From Imbricaverruca yamaguchii (taxonomy: Eukaryota > Arthropoda > Thecostraca > Neoverrucidae): a stretch of 64,000 bases of DNA. This document shows positions 1 through 64,000 of the stretch, in pieces (the first letter of the stretch is position 1; every line of letters starts with the position of its first letter). The stretch is taken from contig JAOTOL010001661.1 of NCBI GenBank assembly GCA_034440575.1, forward strand, positions 360,001 through 424,000, given 5' to 3'. The translations under genes were made by a program, and so were the position numbers. The notes beneath the pieces were generated by a model. That model was not told the DNA's origin, made no database searches, and worked only from the letters and a program-made list of their open reading frames with translations.

Positions 1-53149
<53,149 letters not shown>

Positions 53150-56100
53150 CTGAAACGGTTGGCCAAAACCGGGTTTGGCAATCTAGTGGCTTAAGCCGGT
53201 TCAACCTCATTGAATTTTCGATTTGTTTTGCCACTTTGAATAGAAGATATAACATCGAGATATACCATTAAACAAGCAAAGAAGCAAACAAACAAAAACT
53301 CGTGCATTCTTAGGGTCATTTATTGACCATTTGAATCGTATTCGTGATGAATATTCCGTACCTTCTCGTCACAGTAAAATATGGCCGTAATTGCGTATTG
53401 AAAGAAGGGAACCTCGGCCTTCTTATTTGTGAGCAATCCATTCTTCCCGAAATCATCTGCTTCTCCCCAAACTTTCACTTTTCCTCTCCAAGACTTTGCT
53501 GTTTTTTTCTCGACTCATCATCTTCAGATTCTTTATAATTCCATTCATCTACACATAGTTACTTCCTAGATGCATTTTTATCAGGCTCCTTTCATTCTAC
53601 CAACTCTTCCTAAACACGTTCGGTCATCCCTAAGCCCCTTCATTCCCAGGAAAATCTGCACATAATGTACAATCTGAAAATCTGAAAATATCAACGATTT
53701 CAAGATTCGGTGTAAAACTAAACGGAAATGACAAGGTCCTAACTGCGATGCAAACGATTGTATTTGGTAAGGCATTCGACCAGTATAATAATAGGTAATT
53801 GAGGCTTATAATATTTACGTCCTTGAATAGCGCAATTATATTTCCATCTGTCTATTTCTCGTGCATGACTGGATAGAAAGGTAGGAATAGCAAAGTGCGT
53901 GTGAAAGCGCTGGGTAAAAATAGAAAATTATGTTCAGCTGCATGTTCTTTTCCAACCGAATTGCAAAATATTGGCTTGCGGCCATGGTTACGTCATACCC
54001 CTCACGACCCCCAGGTCACTTCCGGACTTCTCCGATGTTCTCATAGACCATGGGGTTGCTTTCCAGAGGTCGACACACTCTCCACCGACTCTTCAGTTCA
54101 CACATCATTTCGTTATCTCAACATGGTGACGCAAAAGCGGACTGGCAATCAAAACTGACTTCATTCTGAGAAACGTTTTAACGCAAAATTCGTCCCCTTG
54201 TTAGTGCCAAACGCAATAGAACTTGTGGGGGGTCAGCAGGAATCTTGCGTAAATCACGTATCTTGCGGAGCAGCCGCTTGCCATGATCCAACGGGAAATG
54301 GCAGTGGGTTGTCAAGAGTCAACGGAGACGTGCATACGTTCGTGAGGGATAAGTCGAATCACAAACAGCTAACGCTGTTGATTCAGCCTGGAGATCCGCT
54401 ACTCTGATTTGAACCGTGACGTACCCCACGGCACCACCTCTCGGGTCCCGTTCAGCACTACCGATCATGCAAAAGCTCTCCACCGTGCCACTCACCCAGA
54501 TTGTCCACGTCGCTCAGCAGGACTGGCCTCCTGTCTCTACGGATCCCTGAATATACATTTGCCCATGGGCTGTCCCTGATGACTAGTAGCCCAATGTTCC
54601 CAACGAATAACATTTTCCAAATGACGGCTTTTGACCTTCTCTACCAGATAATTGCTTCGTCAATTAGGGTGGAATAATGAACACTGAATCGACGTCCTTC
54701 CTAAAGATGCATCGACATCTTGCTTCTTGGTCCCCGTTTGTGAAGTCTTCATGCTTCGTTTCTAACGGTATTCAGTAAGAATCATACTTATGCTCACCAT
54801 AACGTATCAGGGATCGTGATGCCGAACACCCTATAGCGCAATTCAAGACAAAAGGATTACCTACGGTGTGCTATGCTATGCAACTCTGGCTTATAGCAAG
54901 GTATCACTATCGTTGATATCAATATCCTCAAATAAAGTGCTTCTCACGTAAAACGCGTACAGCCATATGTACTCAATTTCCTCAAAACTGGTTTGAAGGA
55001 TTAACAAGTATTGAAGCAACATTATATCCACGATGATTTCGACATCCTGCTATACTCGTTTCAACACATCACACCTAACGAGAAACCATTATTGTAACAT
55101 TGTCCTCTACCTTTACCACATATCCCTTGAATCATTACTCCGCCCTCGAGTGTAATCCTTCTGTGGAAGCATGTTGTAACGAAGTCAGCTTCGGACCCCT
55201 CTTTCGAATGCGTTGGGCAGCCTAATCATGGCTGCTCCCATATGTCAAAACTTGTCGGAGTCAGCGTCGGTCGGCCGGTTCACGCTGACGTGGCAGGCTA
55301 TGCCTCGAGCCGCGGCTGCGACGGATGTCATGCCTCATCAGTTCGGGCGCGGCAACGGCCGGCCGACCGTCTCTTATTCTGTCCATGTACATGGTGACAT
55401 TCCATCGTCATATGAGGCGTCACCGTTACACATGCAGGACAGTGGCTGGTCGGAGTAGCCGACCGGACCTGTCCCTTCATGGTGTGGTGCAATAAGTGAT
55501 GCCGACCAGTGACAGCCCAGGGCGTTGGCTGGGCCAGCCCTCCCTATGGTCCCCTCTCGTGCGCGCGGTTCGGCCCAGGCGGCGCTGAGCGGCGAGGCAT
55601 GTGGCTGAGCGGCAGATGTGAGCGAACCGCCTGGTTCGACGGTTTTCCGTCACTGGTGCCTGTAGACTCGGCGGAACGAATTGGGAAACGGCACGTGTCA
55701 GTGTCACTGCTGTTGGAACTGTTGTTTGGCTAACGAACCAGATGTCGCAGAGCGAGACAAACCTCAGACTGTCACTGCCAGGCAAACCGTGTTTGCCTAC
55801 AATATCGACCGACTGCGATAACCTTCAGCTGTAGCACAGGTGTGTTGAGGCCGAACGTCTGGCGTTGCCAACTGCGAACCACACAAATCACGGCCGATTT
55901 ATCCGTGAATTCGGTAGGACGTGCAGCCGGGCATTGGCACAGGTTGGGCAGCGCGCTCCGGCGACGTCGGATGACAGTGCACGCTCCCACAGCCCCCCCT
56001 CGAGTGCCACCCGCCGCATTGTTACGTACGTTAGATGGTGCCAAAAATTAGATGGCGTTCGAAACCTAACCGAGGTCACGTTGGGCTAGCAGACACCCAA

Positions 56101-56539
56101 CAGCAGTTGAATTTACTAAAAATACAGCTTTTCTCAGTACTTTTTGGACCATATTTTTGGCACACAAGGATAGGCAGCTATGACCCGCATAACATGTTGA
56201 TTTGAACACAACGCTCAGGATGAGATCCCTCGACCAAATCGCATCTTAGAGTTAGCAGCAGCTGAATAATTATTGCGGTGTTAAGGAGCTGGCAGTCAAC
56301 TATCGCCCACGGCGTCAGTTCGTATATAATGCTTTTTTCCCACCGGTTTCGGCACAGATTCAGTACTTGAAATAATAATATTTTCCTGTTTCTGGACAAA
56401 TAGCATTGACAAAAAAGCATCATTTGCCTTATAGCTGGCAGCACCTTACATTCCCGACATTTTCTTCAAATTCGACACCAAAATCCGGCGCCTTTGACCA
56501 CATCGATACCTGCCATATGGCTGTCCCAATCGATTAACT

Positions 56540-57180
56540 TACAGCACGACGCATCGCACAACTTCGCTACTGTACAGCGCGACTAGCAGCACCCCGCGTA
56601 GACAGCAAAAATACTCGACGGGATCCGGGTATACTCGGACGAACACTGGCAGCAGTCGGATGCCGACGCCAGCCCAGACACTGCGCACCCCGCTCAGATC
56701 GATCCCTACCACACCCGCCACACAGGGCCACACCAGCAGTGCACCGCCAGGGAGGCGACGATACCGGCGCGCCGCCGCCCACACCCTCCGCACTGACCTT
56801 TCAGTATTTTGCCGACGTTACTCATCTCTATGTGCTCGGCCTTCATGACGGCGGCGTCGTCATCGCTCGCCGGCCGGCGGCTCAGCTACCGCCGTCGCCA
56901 GGCACACATGCGGCGGCCGCGATCGATGCGTCACATCGGCGCCGTTCTCACCAGCACGAGCGGCGGCGGCGCGACACCAGACGCGGTCGGCGCGCCACAG
57001 GCCGGCGGCGGGTCGCGTCGCCGAGCCGCCGCCGCCGCCCAGCCGCCGCGCAGACGCGCCCCGCCCGCCCGCATCGACCGCCTGTTGCCCCATGCGTCAT
57101 GGGCTGCGCACCACCCCGGCCCCGCCTCACCACCACCGCCGATGGGGGTGGGGTGGGGTCAGCAAGCCATTAACCGACAG
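56540..57180. promoter_or_regulatory. GC- and CpG-rich patch, possible promoter
   Basis: This is the most CpG-dense unique sequence of the window (runs such as GCGGCGGCGCG and CGCCGCCGCC). It lies 3.4-4.0 kb upstream of the first recognised exon. On the minus strand an ATG at 56846 opens a 16-codon frame that ends at a GTCAGT donor (56797), but in phase 1, which does not fit the phase-0 start of the next known exon unless another exon intervenes. Promoter function is inferred from composition only. Confidence 0.25.
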
Positions 57181-57970
57181 GCCACCGGGTTCCAGACCGG
57201 CAATCAAGTCCATTGTCAATATCGCCGCTGACCGCTATATTGATCGAGAACATCTTCACGTGCCACGACGACTCGGAGTATCCACTGAGCATCCAAGTAC
57301 ACGGGATGATGCAAACAAAGAGAAACTGGACGGCATGCCTGCAACTTCTTCAAACGTTCCGGGCTCCATTGGACTTTCCAACGACGAAACGTGATAAAAG
57401 GTACAGCAGTAGTGTAAAAGTCGCATCTCCCGTTGTTGCAGTTATTTGGCTGTCAAAAACGTATAAACTACGCAGTCAAAGTCTGCTCATATTTGATATG
57501 ATAATAATTTCACACTGATGGTTTCCTGTTCCGGATCATCAGCAGATGAGGCTAGTGTTGACCTGCTGAACGAACAACAGAGCCATGTCGCTGAACACAG
57601 TTATCTCTAAATAATTGTCCAGTGTTAATTCCAAATGTCAACGCTCACGAGCTTCCCGTGCGGGGAAACTAATAAGCACACGGCAGGCTGTAAGTGGGGC
57701 TGAACGATGTGCATATAAGTTGATAACTTCTTTTCAAATGCGGACATGTCCCAGCCATGCCGAAATGCCAGCTGTTTCCCATTGAAGCAATTCGTGAAGA
57801 ATGAATTTGAAAAAAGCAGGAGTCCTTCCGTCTTTAAAATACGTAAACTGAGGCTAGGCGGGTTGAGCTGCCCGGACATTATTGAAATGCGTTGTGAATG
57901 AACATCAGTTCTTCCTAAATAAGGTGAGATGAGACGGATAATAAAGCGAGATAAGCCTCAAGGGCATTGC

Positions 57971-58078
57971 TAACAAATATTACAAAGTCTTTCGGGCCTT
58001 ATAACACAAATATTACAAAGTACAAAGTATTTCGACCTTATAATACAAATATTACAAAGTACAAAGTCTTCCGGACCT
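57971..58078. repeat. Three tandem copies of a ~36-bp AT-rich unit
   Basis: ACAAATATTACAAAGT followed by CTTTCGGGCCTTATA, ATTTCGACCTTATA and CTTCCGGACC, in three neighbouring copies. Confidence 0.85.
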
Positions 58079-58403
58079 AGTCGAACGGGAAAGCCAACCA
58101 GAGAAGGAATGTGTTTTCTTCTGCTTTTTGTTTGTGTTTTGTGGATGGCATGTCACTTTCGACCGGCCAGTGGCGCTCCCGACCACACCGCGCTTTCCTA
58201 CTAGGCAGGGTGCGAGAGCGCCAAATGCGCTGCGCCACGGTTTGAGACGTTGTACGATGCAGAAGGGGAGCAGTTCAATTCTGCAGACGGTTAGTCCCAG
58301 CATTCGCCCTGTCCCACCTGTGGCGTCAACGTCACCACAGAAGTTAAGCTTTGTATGAACAAAAAACGCATGTGCAGGAAATTACGCTTAGAGCACTATT
58401 GTG

Positions 58404-58455
58404 AGTTGGTTATTTGGGTTCATATAGATCAGCAACTATGTCCATGTAGTGCCTA
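58404..58455 (-). mobile_element. Mini-element remnant
   Basis: GTTGGTTATTTGGGTTCATA ... TGTCCATGTAGTGCC keeps the tail and part of the stem. No TSD was found. Confidence 0.5.
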
Positions 58456-61019
58456 CAACAAGCACAAACAAGAAGGGAAGCACAACCTTAAATATAGATA
58501 TTAAAGTTATCTGCACTTTCCGAAAACACTAACAGAACGGTCCCTACCATCTCGTAAGTCCAACTGGGCAATCTTGAGACACTTTGGTGGTGAACACCCA
58601 ACCAAGGAGATGCTTACAGGGGAGCGCCGATATTCGCCAAAAATTGTCTGATTTCATCTGGACATCCACATGAGTTGGAACGAGGAACATCCGATCCAGA
58701 AAACCTCCAGACTGGTTTGCCGTTTAACGCTGCTTGCTGTTTACTATGTGCTGACAAGCCTTTCACGATGGCTGGTCGCGGGTCACCGGAAGCCCAGCGA
58801 TCGACTGTTTCAGAGCCCGAAACCTTCTACTCTCGAGTCGGACGCTCCGCCCAAGTGACTATCTGTTATGCATTTGTTTGCTTATCCTAACACCTGACAC
58901 ATGGCCCGACCGCTCACGCCATCGTTGCCGCCAAGGCCAGTGAACTGGACCAGACCGGGGAACTCCCAGCCGGCATCCAGTGTATCACGCAGCCAAAACG
59001 CCGATGTGGTACAATACATCAACTGCGCACCAGATCCATGACGAAATAGTAAGCACTCGACGCTGTTTGATGCAAATGCAAAGTCGACTTCCGTCGACTG
59101 CCGACGTGGGTAATAACTGCAAACACCATCTTCATTTGTCGAGATGGAATAATATTTTGAAGTGTTTGCAGCCGATTACGAATTGATCAGTACATCATAT
59201 TACCAGTACATCACAATGTATTGGTACTAGTAATGATGTCGATTTGATTCATTTTGTGCCCAGAGTTCTGAACATACTATTATACATCGTGGCGATAAGC
59301 AATGGTTGATCCAAAGGTTGGAACATCCGAAACCCAAATAACCAAATAATGATATGCATTGATCAGGGCTAGGGTCTACACCGGCAACAACTAGTTTTTG
59401 TCATAACAACCAGCTTTTACTGGCAATTCCGACAAAACCGGGTAAAATCAGGCAAAACGTTGGTGCCATGTTTACTCTTTCTGTGACGTTGCCAGCTCCA
59501 ACTTGCCTAATTTATGTATCATAATCGCTTAAGGATACGTGACACTCTACTAGACATTCAAACAGTATGTCTGATATATCTGAGAAAGACGAAGCAGAGC
59601 TTGGTACATCTGATACTCACCACCGACTGCACAGCGCATCACATTTCTCATGAATCGTCCCATGCTTCATACACAACTTATCTATCTTCAGAGCACATGA
59701 TTTCACTTCAATCTGAAAATGAGAAGCCAACATGTCACATGGCTCGGAGGAGAACCACATACAAAGACATGCTGTCAACGCGACAAAAATGGACATAATT
59801 ACGAACAATTGCAGAGGTAATTCCCTAACAGTGAAGACATCAAGATACAGCTGGGACGTCTTGACAATGACCATGAGTGTTCAAAATTTCACCAATTCAG
59901 ATGTGAAATGACTGCTGAGAAAGTTGCTCTATTCTGGGCTCCTCATTACAAATCATTTCTTTTAATTCCAAACTTAGGATATTGTATCAAAACCACTATT
60001 ATATGGAAAGGAACATTACAGACAAGAAAATAGATACGATCATTAACGAATTTGCAGCCTACGCTTTTGCGTAACATTTCGTCACAATAACAACTTCGCT
60101 GTTGAAATGTTTTCATTGCCTCTGGCTTCGCTCTAAATTTCATCAAATCCAGTGCCAAGAGCCAGTTTCTTCCTCTCAGTTCCAAACTCCCTTCCCCTGA
60201 CCGAAATGAGCGTTTGTAGAGAACATAGGGAACAAACACCGACATGGTTTTTGTTTTGTACAGAGAAACAGCAGAAGTCGCCACTTCACCCTGATCACTT
60301 TGTCAGTGAGGTAGTAAGAACCATAATCCAACATTGTCATATTTTTTCATGGAGCCAGAGGTCATGGACTAAAATTGACTTTTCCAGAACACTAATGAGA
60401 ACAATAATCAATTTTCTTCCAGGCCAAAGGTCAGGATGACGAGCACCATCACCATTATCACTTGATTCACGTTCAACACTGTGGAGAGAGCAAATACATC
60501 AGATGCTTAGGATGAAATTTGCTTCAATAGCTACAAGTCAGCGACAACCTAGACATCGATCGTGAACCGGAATGGATGATAGTTCTGGCCACAGGAGCAG
60601 CCGTATGTTACTGTTATGTGCACACGCCATTGGAAAAGATTGTCTCTGGTGGTATTTGAACATTGACATTCTACATCAACAGATATTTGCTGTGGAAAAT
60701 TTTGACTAACTGGCCAGGCACACCTATGTAGTTGTTGCGTAGGCTGCAGATGAGTCAGCAAACCACACTGGAAGTGGCATGCATGCATCTCAGGTCTTCT
60801 ATGCAGGCAATGCATTGGTTTCATCTACCAACCAGGTATCAAACCAGTGGGTGCATACCCCCACCCCCTCCCTTGACCAACCCAGCATCTCCAGCCATTA
60901 TTCCCACATGCAGTGTCATGAAGTATTAAGCCTTAATGAGAGACACAGGGGGCCATCTGGGTTACACCTGTAAAGGGATGATACAATAAGCATGAACAAA
61001 AAGATACTCAGCACCCTGA

Positions 61020-61225
61020 CGGTTGGAGTGTGCATGCTGCGGGCTAGATATAAAGTTTCCTTTCACATAGTGCCACTAGGTGGCATGACCAGTCCATACG
61101 GTCTTGCCGCCTGCGGCGGAAGTGGCAACCGGGAGGGCGTGGCAACATTGTTGGCTTGGTGCTGGACAAGAGGAGACGGTGGATAGAATATACTCAGTTC
61201 AGATAAATAACTCCCTCTCGCTCTC
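61020..61225 (+). repeat. Dispersed repeat, also present at 63223-63436
   Basis: GTGTGCATGCTGCGGGCTA, ATATAAAGTTTCCTTTCACA, TAGTGCCACTAGG and a following GGTGGATAGAA ... ATAA segment align with the second copy at roughly 70-75 percent by eye. Both copies are in the same orientation on either side of the gypsy fragment, so they may be LTR remnants. Confidence 0.5.
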
Positions 61226-61324
61226 CCCTCCCATCAGGAACTGCAGTAGAGGCTAAGAACCTTCTTGTACCATCATCGTGAGATGGGCATCTTGCTGAAC
61301 CGGGTCTAATACAAAAAGACATTA

Positions 61325-62567
61325 GTGACGTTTGCGGGACTCCGGGGCACCAGGGGCGGATACCAACCGGAGCAGTCACTGGGCCAGGCCATCGGGGACT
61401 TTTGATGCCTACAGACATTACTGACTTCTGGTCTTTCTGCGGATTATGCCATCAGGTTGGGTAGTTCTCCTGTGAGCTTGCGGGGCGCTTCGCACCACTA
61501 GAGGTCTGCCGAGCTCCAAGAACGACTTCGTGTGGTGCTCGGAGCACCAGGCAGTGTTCGAAAAGACAAATGAGGTCCTAACGACGACGTGCACACTGGT
61601 GTTATTTTCAACCTGCAGGCGGACGCAGTTCTATCTACTGACGCCAGCCGGCTTAATGGGCTCCGATACTTAATTAAACAGAAGCGACCCGCCGGCATCT
61701 GGTAACAGATTCAGGAGGGCTCCAGGTTTCTGAAGGTGCAGTTACCAGTCTGGATTGGACTAGTCGTCTACGGCAGGCATATAATGTTGCCGAAGAGGAT
61801 GAAGCAGATCATACACAGAAAGCTACACGAGGGCCACCTGGGAAAGGGGGTAATCAAACAGCCAGTTCGGCAGATGGACCTGGCCGGGATCCATGCTGAC
61901 ATCGATCACCTCAAGCGTACGTACGCTGAGTGCCAGCGGCACCTGCCATCCCAGCCAGTCGAGACGATGGTGGACGCGAGACGGCAGTTAGTCCATTCGA
62001 GTGCATGTCAGCCGACTTCGCAGAGCATGGCGGACACAAGTTCTGTAAACTTGTCTAACTGGCAGTTCGTGTAAGACCTGGGCGCAACAGCGCGCAAGAG
62101 CCCACTTATCGAGACGATGAACGCCATCGTTTGTCATGCGAGTGGCGAGCGCACTGTACTCTAATGGAGGACCACAATTCGCTGCAAGTGCGTTCCGCAA
62201 CTTCTTGAAGGACTGAGCAATCGACCACCATCATCTCCGAACTTGCCGCAATCCAACAAAAAAGCGGAATCTGCCGTGAAGATGACGAATAAACTGATCC
62301 CCAAATGCTGGAACAGCCAGCAATGGCGGTTGGACGAAGATCCTTGGGTCAGGGGTCTGGTCCCGCATCGGAACACTCTCGGCACTGACGGGCAGTTTTC
62401 GGCGGAGATATTATACAGGCGCTCGGTGCGCGATGCAGCGCAGGCTCACGGATGTGTTTTTCTCGCAAGACTGCCTAAAGAAAGCTGCCGAAGCTCAAGC
62501 TGCTGCCACCCTCCAGCACAAAAGGATGTGCACTACGTCAGAGCGCGAGACCTGCCTGGGTTCAAGA
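61325..62567 (+). pseudogene. Decayed Ty3/gypsy pol fragment (RT end, RNase H start, integrase)
   Basis: Several frames carry pieces in the order expected for Ty3/gypsy pol. First come PTDITDFWSFCGLCHQVG and WCSEHQAVFEKTNEVL with LSTDASRLNGL, the end of RT and start of RNase H. Then KLHEGHLG and YAECQRHLPSQP, the His/Cys zinc finger of integrase. Then FRNFLKD, WAIDHHHLRT, KAESAVKMTNKLI and EILYRRSVRDA, the integrase core. Frameshifts and stops separate the blocks, most of RNase H is missing, and gag, protease and the first part of RT are absent. It cannot be active. Confidence 0.85.
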
Positions 62568-62932
62568 CAGTGTCCTAAAATTACTTCACCATTAACTGTG
62601 TGGATGAAGAAAGAAGTTGCTTGGTTGGTTGGTTGGTTATTTGAGTTTTAGGGCGCATCGATCAGGTTTGGTGATTTAGCGCCCATAAGAAGTTGCTTCG
62701 GAATAGTGAAAGATTGGAAGAAAATAAAGGATCACCACTTAAGGATTAAACAGGCAGAATGACTTTCACTTCAGTCAGATGCATTTGACAGTATTTAGCA
62801 GTCTCGTGCATGATGACTGCCCATATGTCATGTGGCAAACTCGTAAAAACCTAAGACAAGGATGAAATAGCACAATTCCATTAACTGTGAATTTCCAGGT
62901 CACATCGTCAATTATTTTACACTGGTTTAAGA
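62560..62932 (+). mobile_element. hAT-like MITE copy 3 with a mini-element inside
   Basis: The element runs 62568-62924, starting CAGTGTCCTAAAATTACTTC and ending CAATTATTTTACACTG. The flanks GTTCAAGA (62560-62567) and GTTTAAGA (62925-62932) agree at 7 of 8 bases. Apart from the insertion at 62623-62686 it is very close to the copy at 12025. Confidence 0.85.
62611..62698 (-). mobile_element. Mini-retroposon, 64 bp, 12-bp TSD, with known empty site
   Basis: AAGAAGTTGCTT occurs at 62611-62622 and 62687-62698. MITE copy 2 reads AAAGAAGTTGCTTGGGAATA at the same place (about 12068), with a single copy of the target and no insert. The insert has GGTTGGTTGGTTATTTGAG and AGGGCGCATCGATCAGG, then GATTTAGCGCCCAT. 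Confidence 0.93.
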
Positions 62933-63222
62933 TGAGCACGATCGTCGTCGAGGTCCGGCGACATCGATGACACCTTGTCAAGGTAATGGGAGGGCAGTAC
63001 TCGCCCATAACTGGAGACATTCGTGCCAGCGACATAGGATCGGCGACTCCTCTCCAGTGGCTGGCGGCCTCCATCACGGGTGACAGTGCATAGCAACCAT
63101 TGCAAAACAATCCTCCAGTGGGCATGTGCACTGCATCATTCTGGGCAGACACCAGCGTCCTATCCATCTCATAGAGGAGGCCTGGATATCCCACTGTGTT
63201 GCACACTTAAGCAGCAGGGGCA

Positions 63223-63436
63223 TGTTTGAGTGTGCATGTTGTAGACTACATATTAAGTTCCTTTTCACATGGTGCCACTAGGCACCATTACAGGCACATC
63301 AGGTGCTGCCACCTGTGGCAAAAGTGAGAACCAGAGGAAACCATAAGGGCACAGAAACATTGTTGGTTTAGAGCTAGGTGATAGAGGGCAGCAGGTAGAA
63401 GATGCCTAAGATACAGATACAGTAGCTCTCTGGATA
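63223..63436 (+). repeat. Second copy of the dispersed repeat at 61020
   Basis: GTGTGCATGTTGTAGACTAC, ATATTAAGTTCCTTTTCACA, TGGTGCCACTAGGC, then AACATTGTTGG and GCAGGTAGAAGATG align with 61020-61225 in order. 62933-63222 and 63437-64000 hold nothing recognised. Confidence 0.5.
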
Positions 63437-64000
63437 GTTGAGTATCATAGAGTCAGGAAGAAACATGAATTTAACACTTGAACACTGACCAGCAAAACAT
63501 CCTAAATTTAAAGAAGCTACCTGCCAACATCCCACCCATCCATTAATACCCATCCACCTATCATTCAGAGAAACCTCATAGAGGCTATTTTCACCAAAAT
63601 CCCAAGCTATGTATTCACACCAAATTCAGCAGGAAAACAGTTTGTGTTATTGTTCATGAAGATGACATTTCACTGACATAACAAGCTAACAAAACCACAA
63701 ACCCCAAAGGATACAATTTGCCAACCATAAACTGTATTTCACAAAGGTTGTTTGTTGATTGTCAACAATCATGGTACATACATGTTTTATGGTAACATAT
63801 GTTTGTTGTGTGAACTTTGATGCCAGTGAAGAAGAAAATGAATTAATTTGATTTGCCTTTCAACAACATTCAGCCACAGCAAGCAGCTAGGCATTTAGAA
63901 GGCCTCAAAACTCTGAAGGAAGATCACCAACACCACTTCTACCTCCCATAGGTGGCAGAACACAGGAGGTGGAGGGTTGAGGTTGTGTACCACCCCTTCT

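Larger units (their letters stand above)
53150..60990. other. Upstream region, first exon not identified
   Basis: The 5' end of the flippase gene should lie here or beyond 64000. 55210-57180 is GC-richer. A triplicated segment lies at 57971-58078, a mini-element remnant at 58404-58455, and a tail-like AACCCAAATAACCAAATAAT at 59330. No protein-coding exon was recognised. Confidence 0.6.

Noticed and set aside
56798..56846. Candidate first coding exon of the flippase (16 codons, ATG, GTCAGT donor)
   Set aside because: It ends in phase 1 while the first recognised exon starts in phase 0, and its residues match nothing known.
55213..57231. Several 80-140 codon frames in the GC-rich upstream region
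   Set aside because: Overlapping frames on both strands are expected in GC-rich DNA; no conserved motif was seen.

Overview
The window is animal nuclear DNA and is dominated by one gene on the minus strand. Seventeen coding exons between 53149 and 1 join in phase into 1,026 codons of a P4-type ATPase of the ATP8A clade, an aminophospholipid flippase. Every junction has AG and GT dinucleotides, and introns run from 264 bp to 11.5 kb. The start codon lies upstream of 53149 and was not found with confidence. The C-terminus lies beyond base 1. The host is an invertebrate by the look of its introns, which are full of microsatellites, minisatellites and tRNA-derived SINEs. A degenerate TTAGG-like tract would suit an arthropod, but the species cannot be fixed from this sequence.

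Layout from the left. 1-1242 holds the exons for the last membrane helices seen, and a 47-bp minisatellite. 2494-7985 holds the TM5-TM6 and P-domain exons, with a long TG tract and a 35-bp minisatellite. 7986-10250 is a 57-bp and then a 66-bp minisatellite. 10254-19529 holds the nucleotide-binding domain and the phosphorylation-site exon, with more minisatellites, a 600-bp TG tract, a hAT-like MITE and SINEs. 19530-30480 holds the exons for TM3-TM4 and the actuator domain, a LINE fragment and a large GA/GAGATA block. 30481-52810 is two very long introns around one 99-bp exon. 53150-64000 is upstream sequence with a GC-rich patch near 56.5-57.2 kb and a decayed Ty3/gypsy pol fragment near 61.3-62.6 kb.

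Two patterns stand out. First, several minisatellites sit exactly on exon-intron borders and their repeat units copy the exon edge together with its splice site. This gives ladders of near-identical donors (exons 5, 7, 10 and 13) or acceptors (exon 12). Second, at least ten insertions of only about 40-64 bp carry a small stem-loop and an AACC/AACTA-type tail and are flanked by 8-19 bp direct repeats. They look like very short retroposons that share their 3' end with a tRNA-derived SINE in the same window. Layers of transposition can be read at 61.3-62.9 kb, where a mini-element sits inside a MITE that sits beside or inside a gypsy fragment.

Most long open frames here are reading frames through tandem repeats and are not genes.
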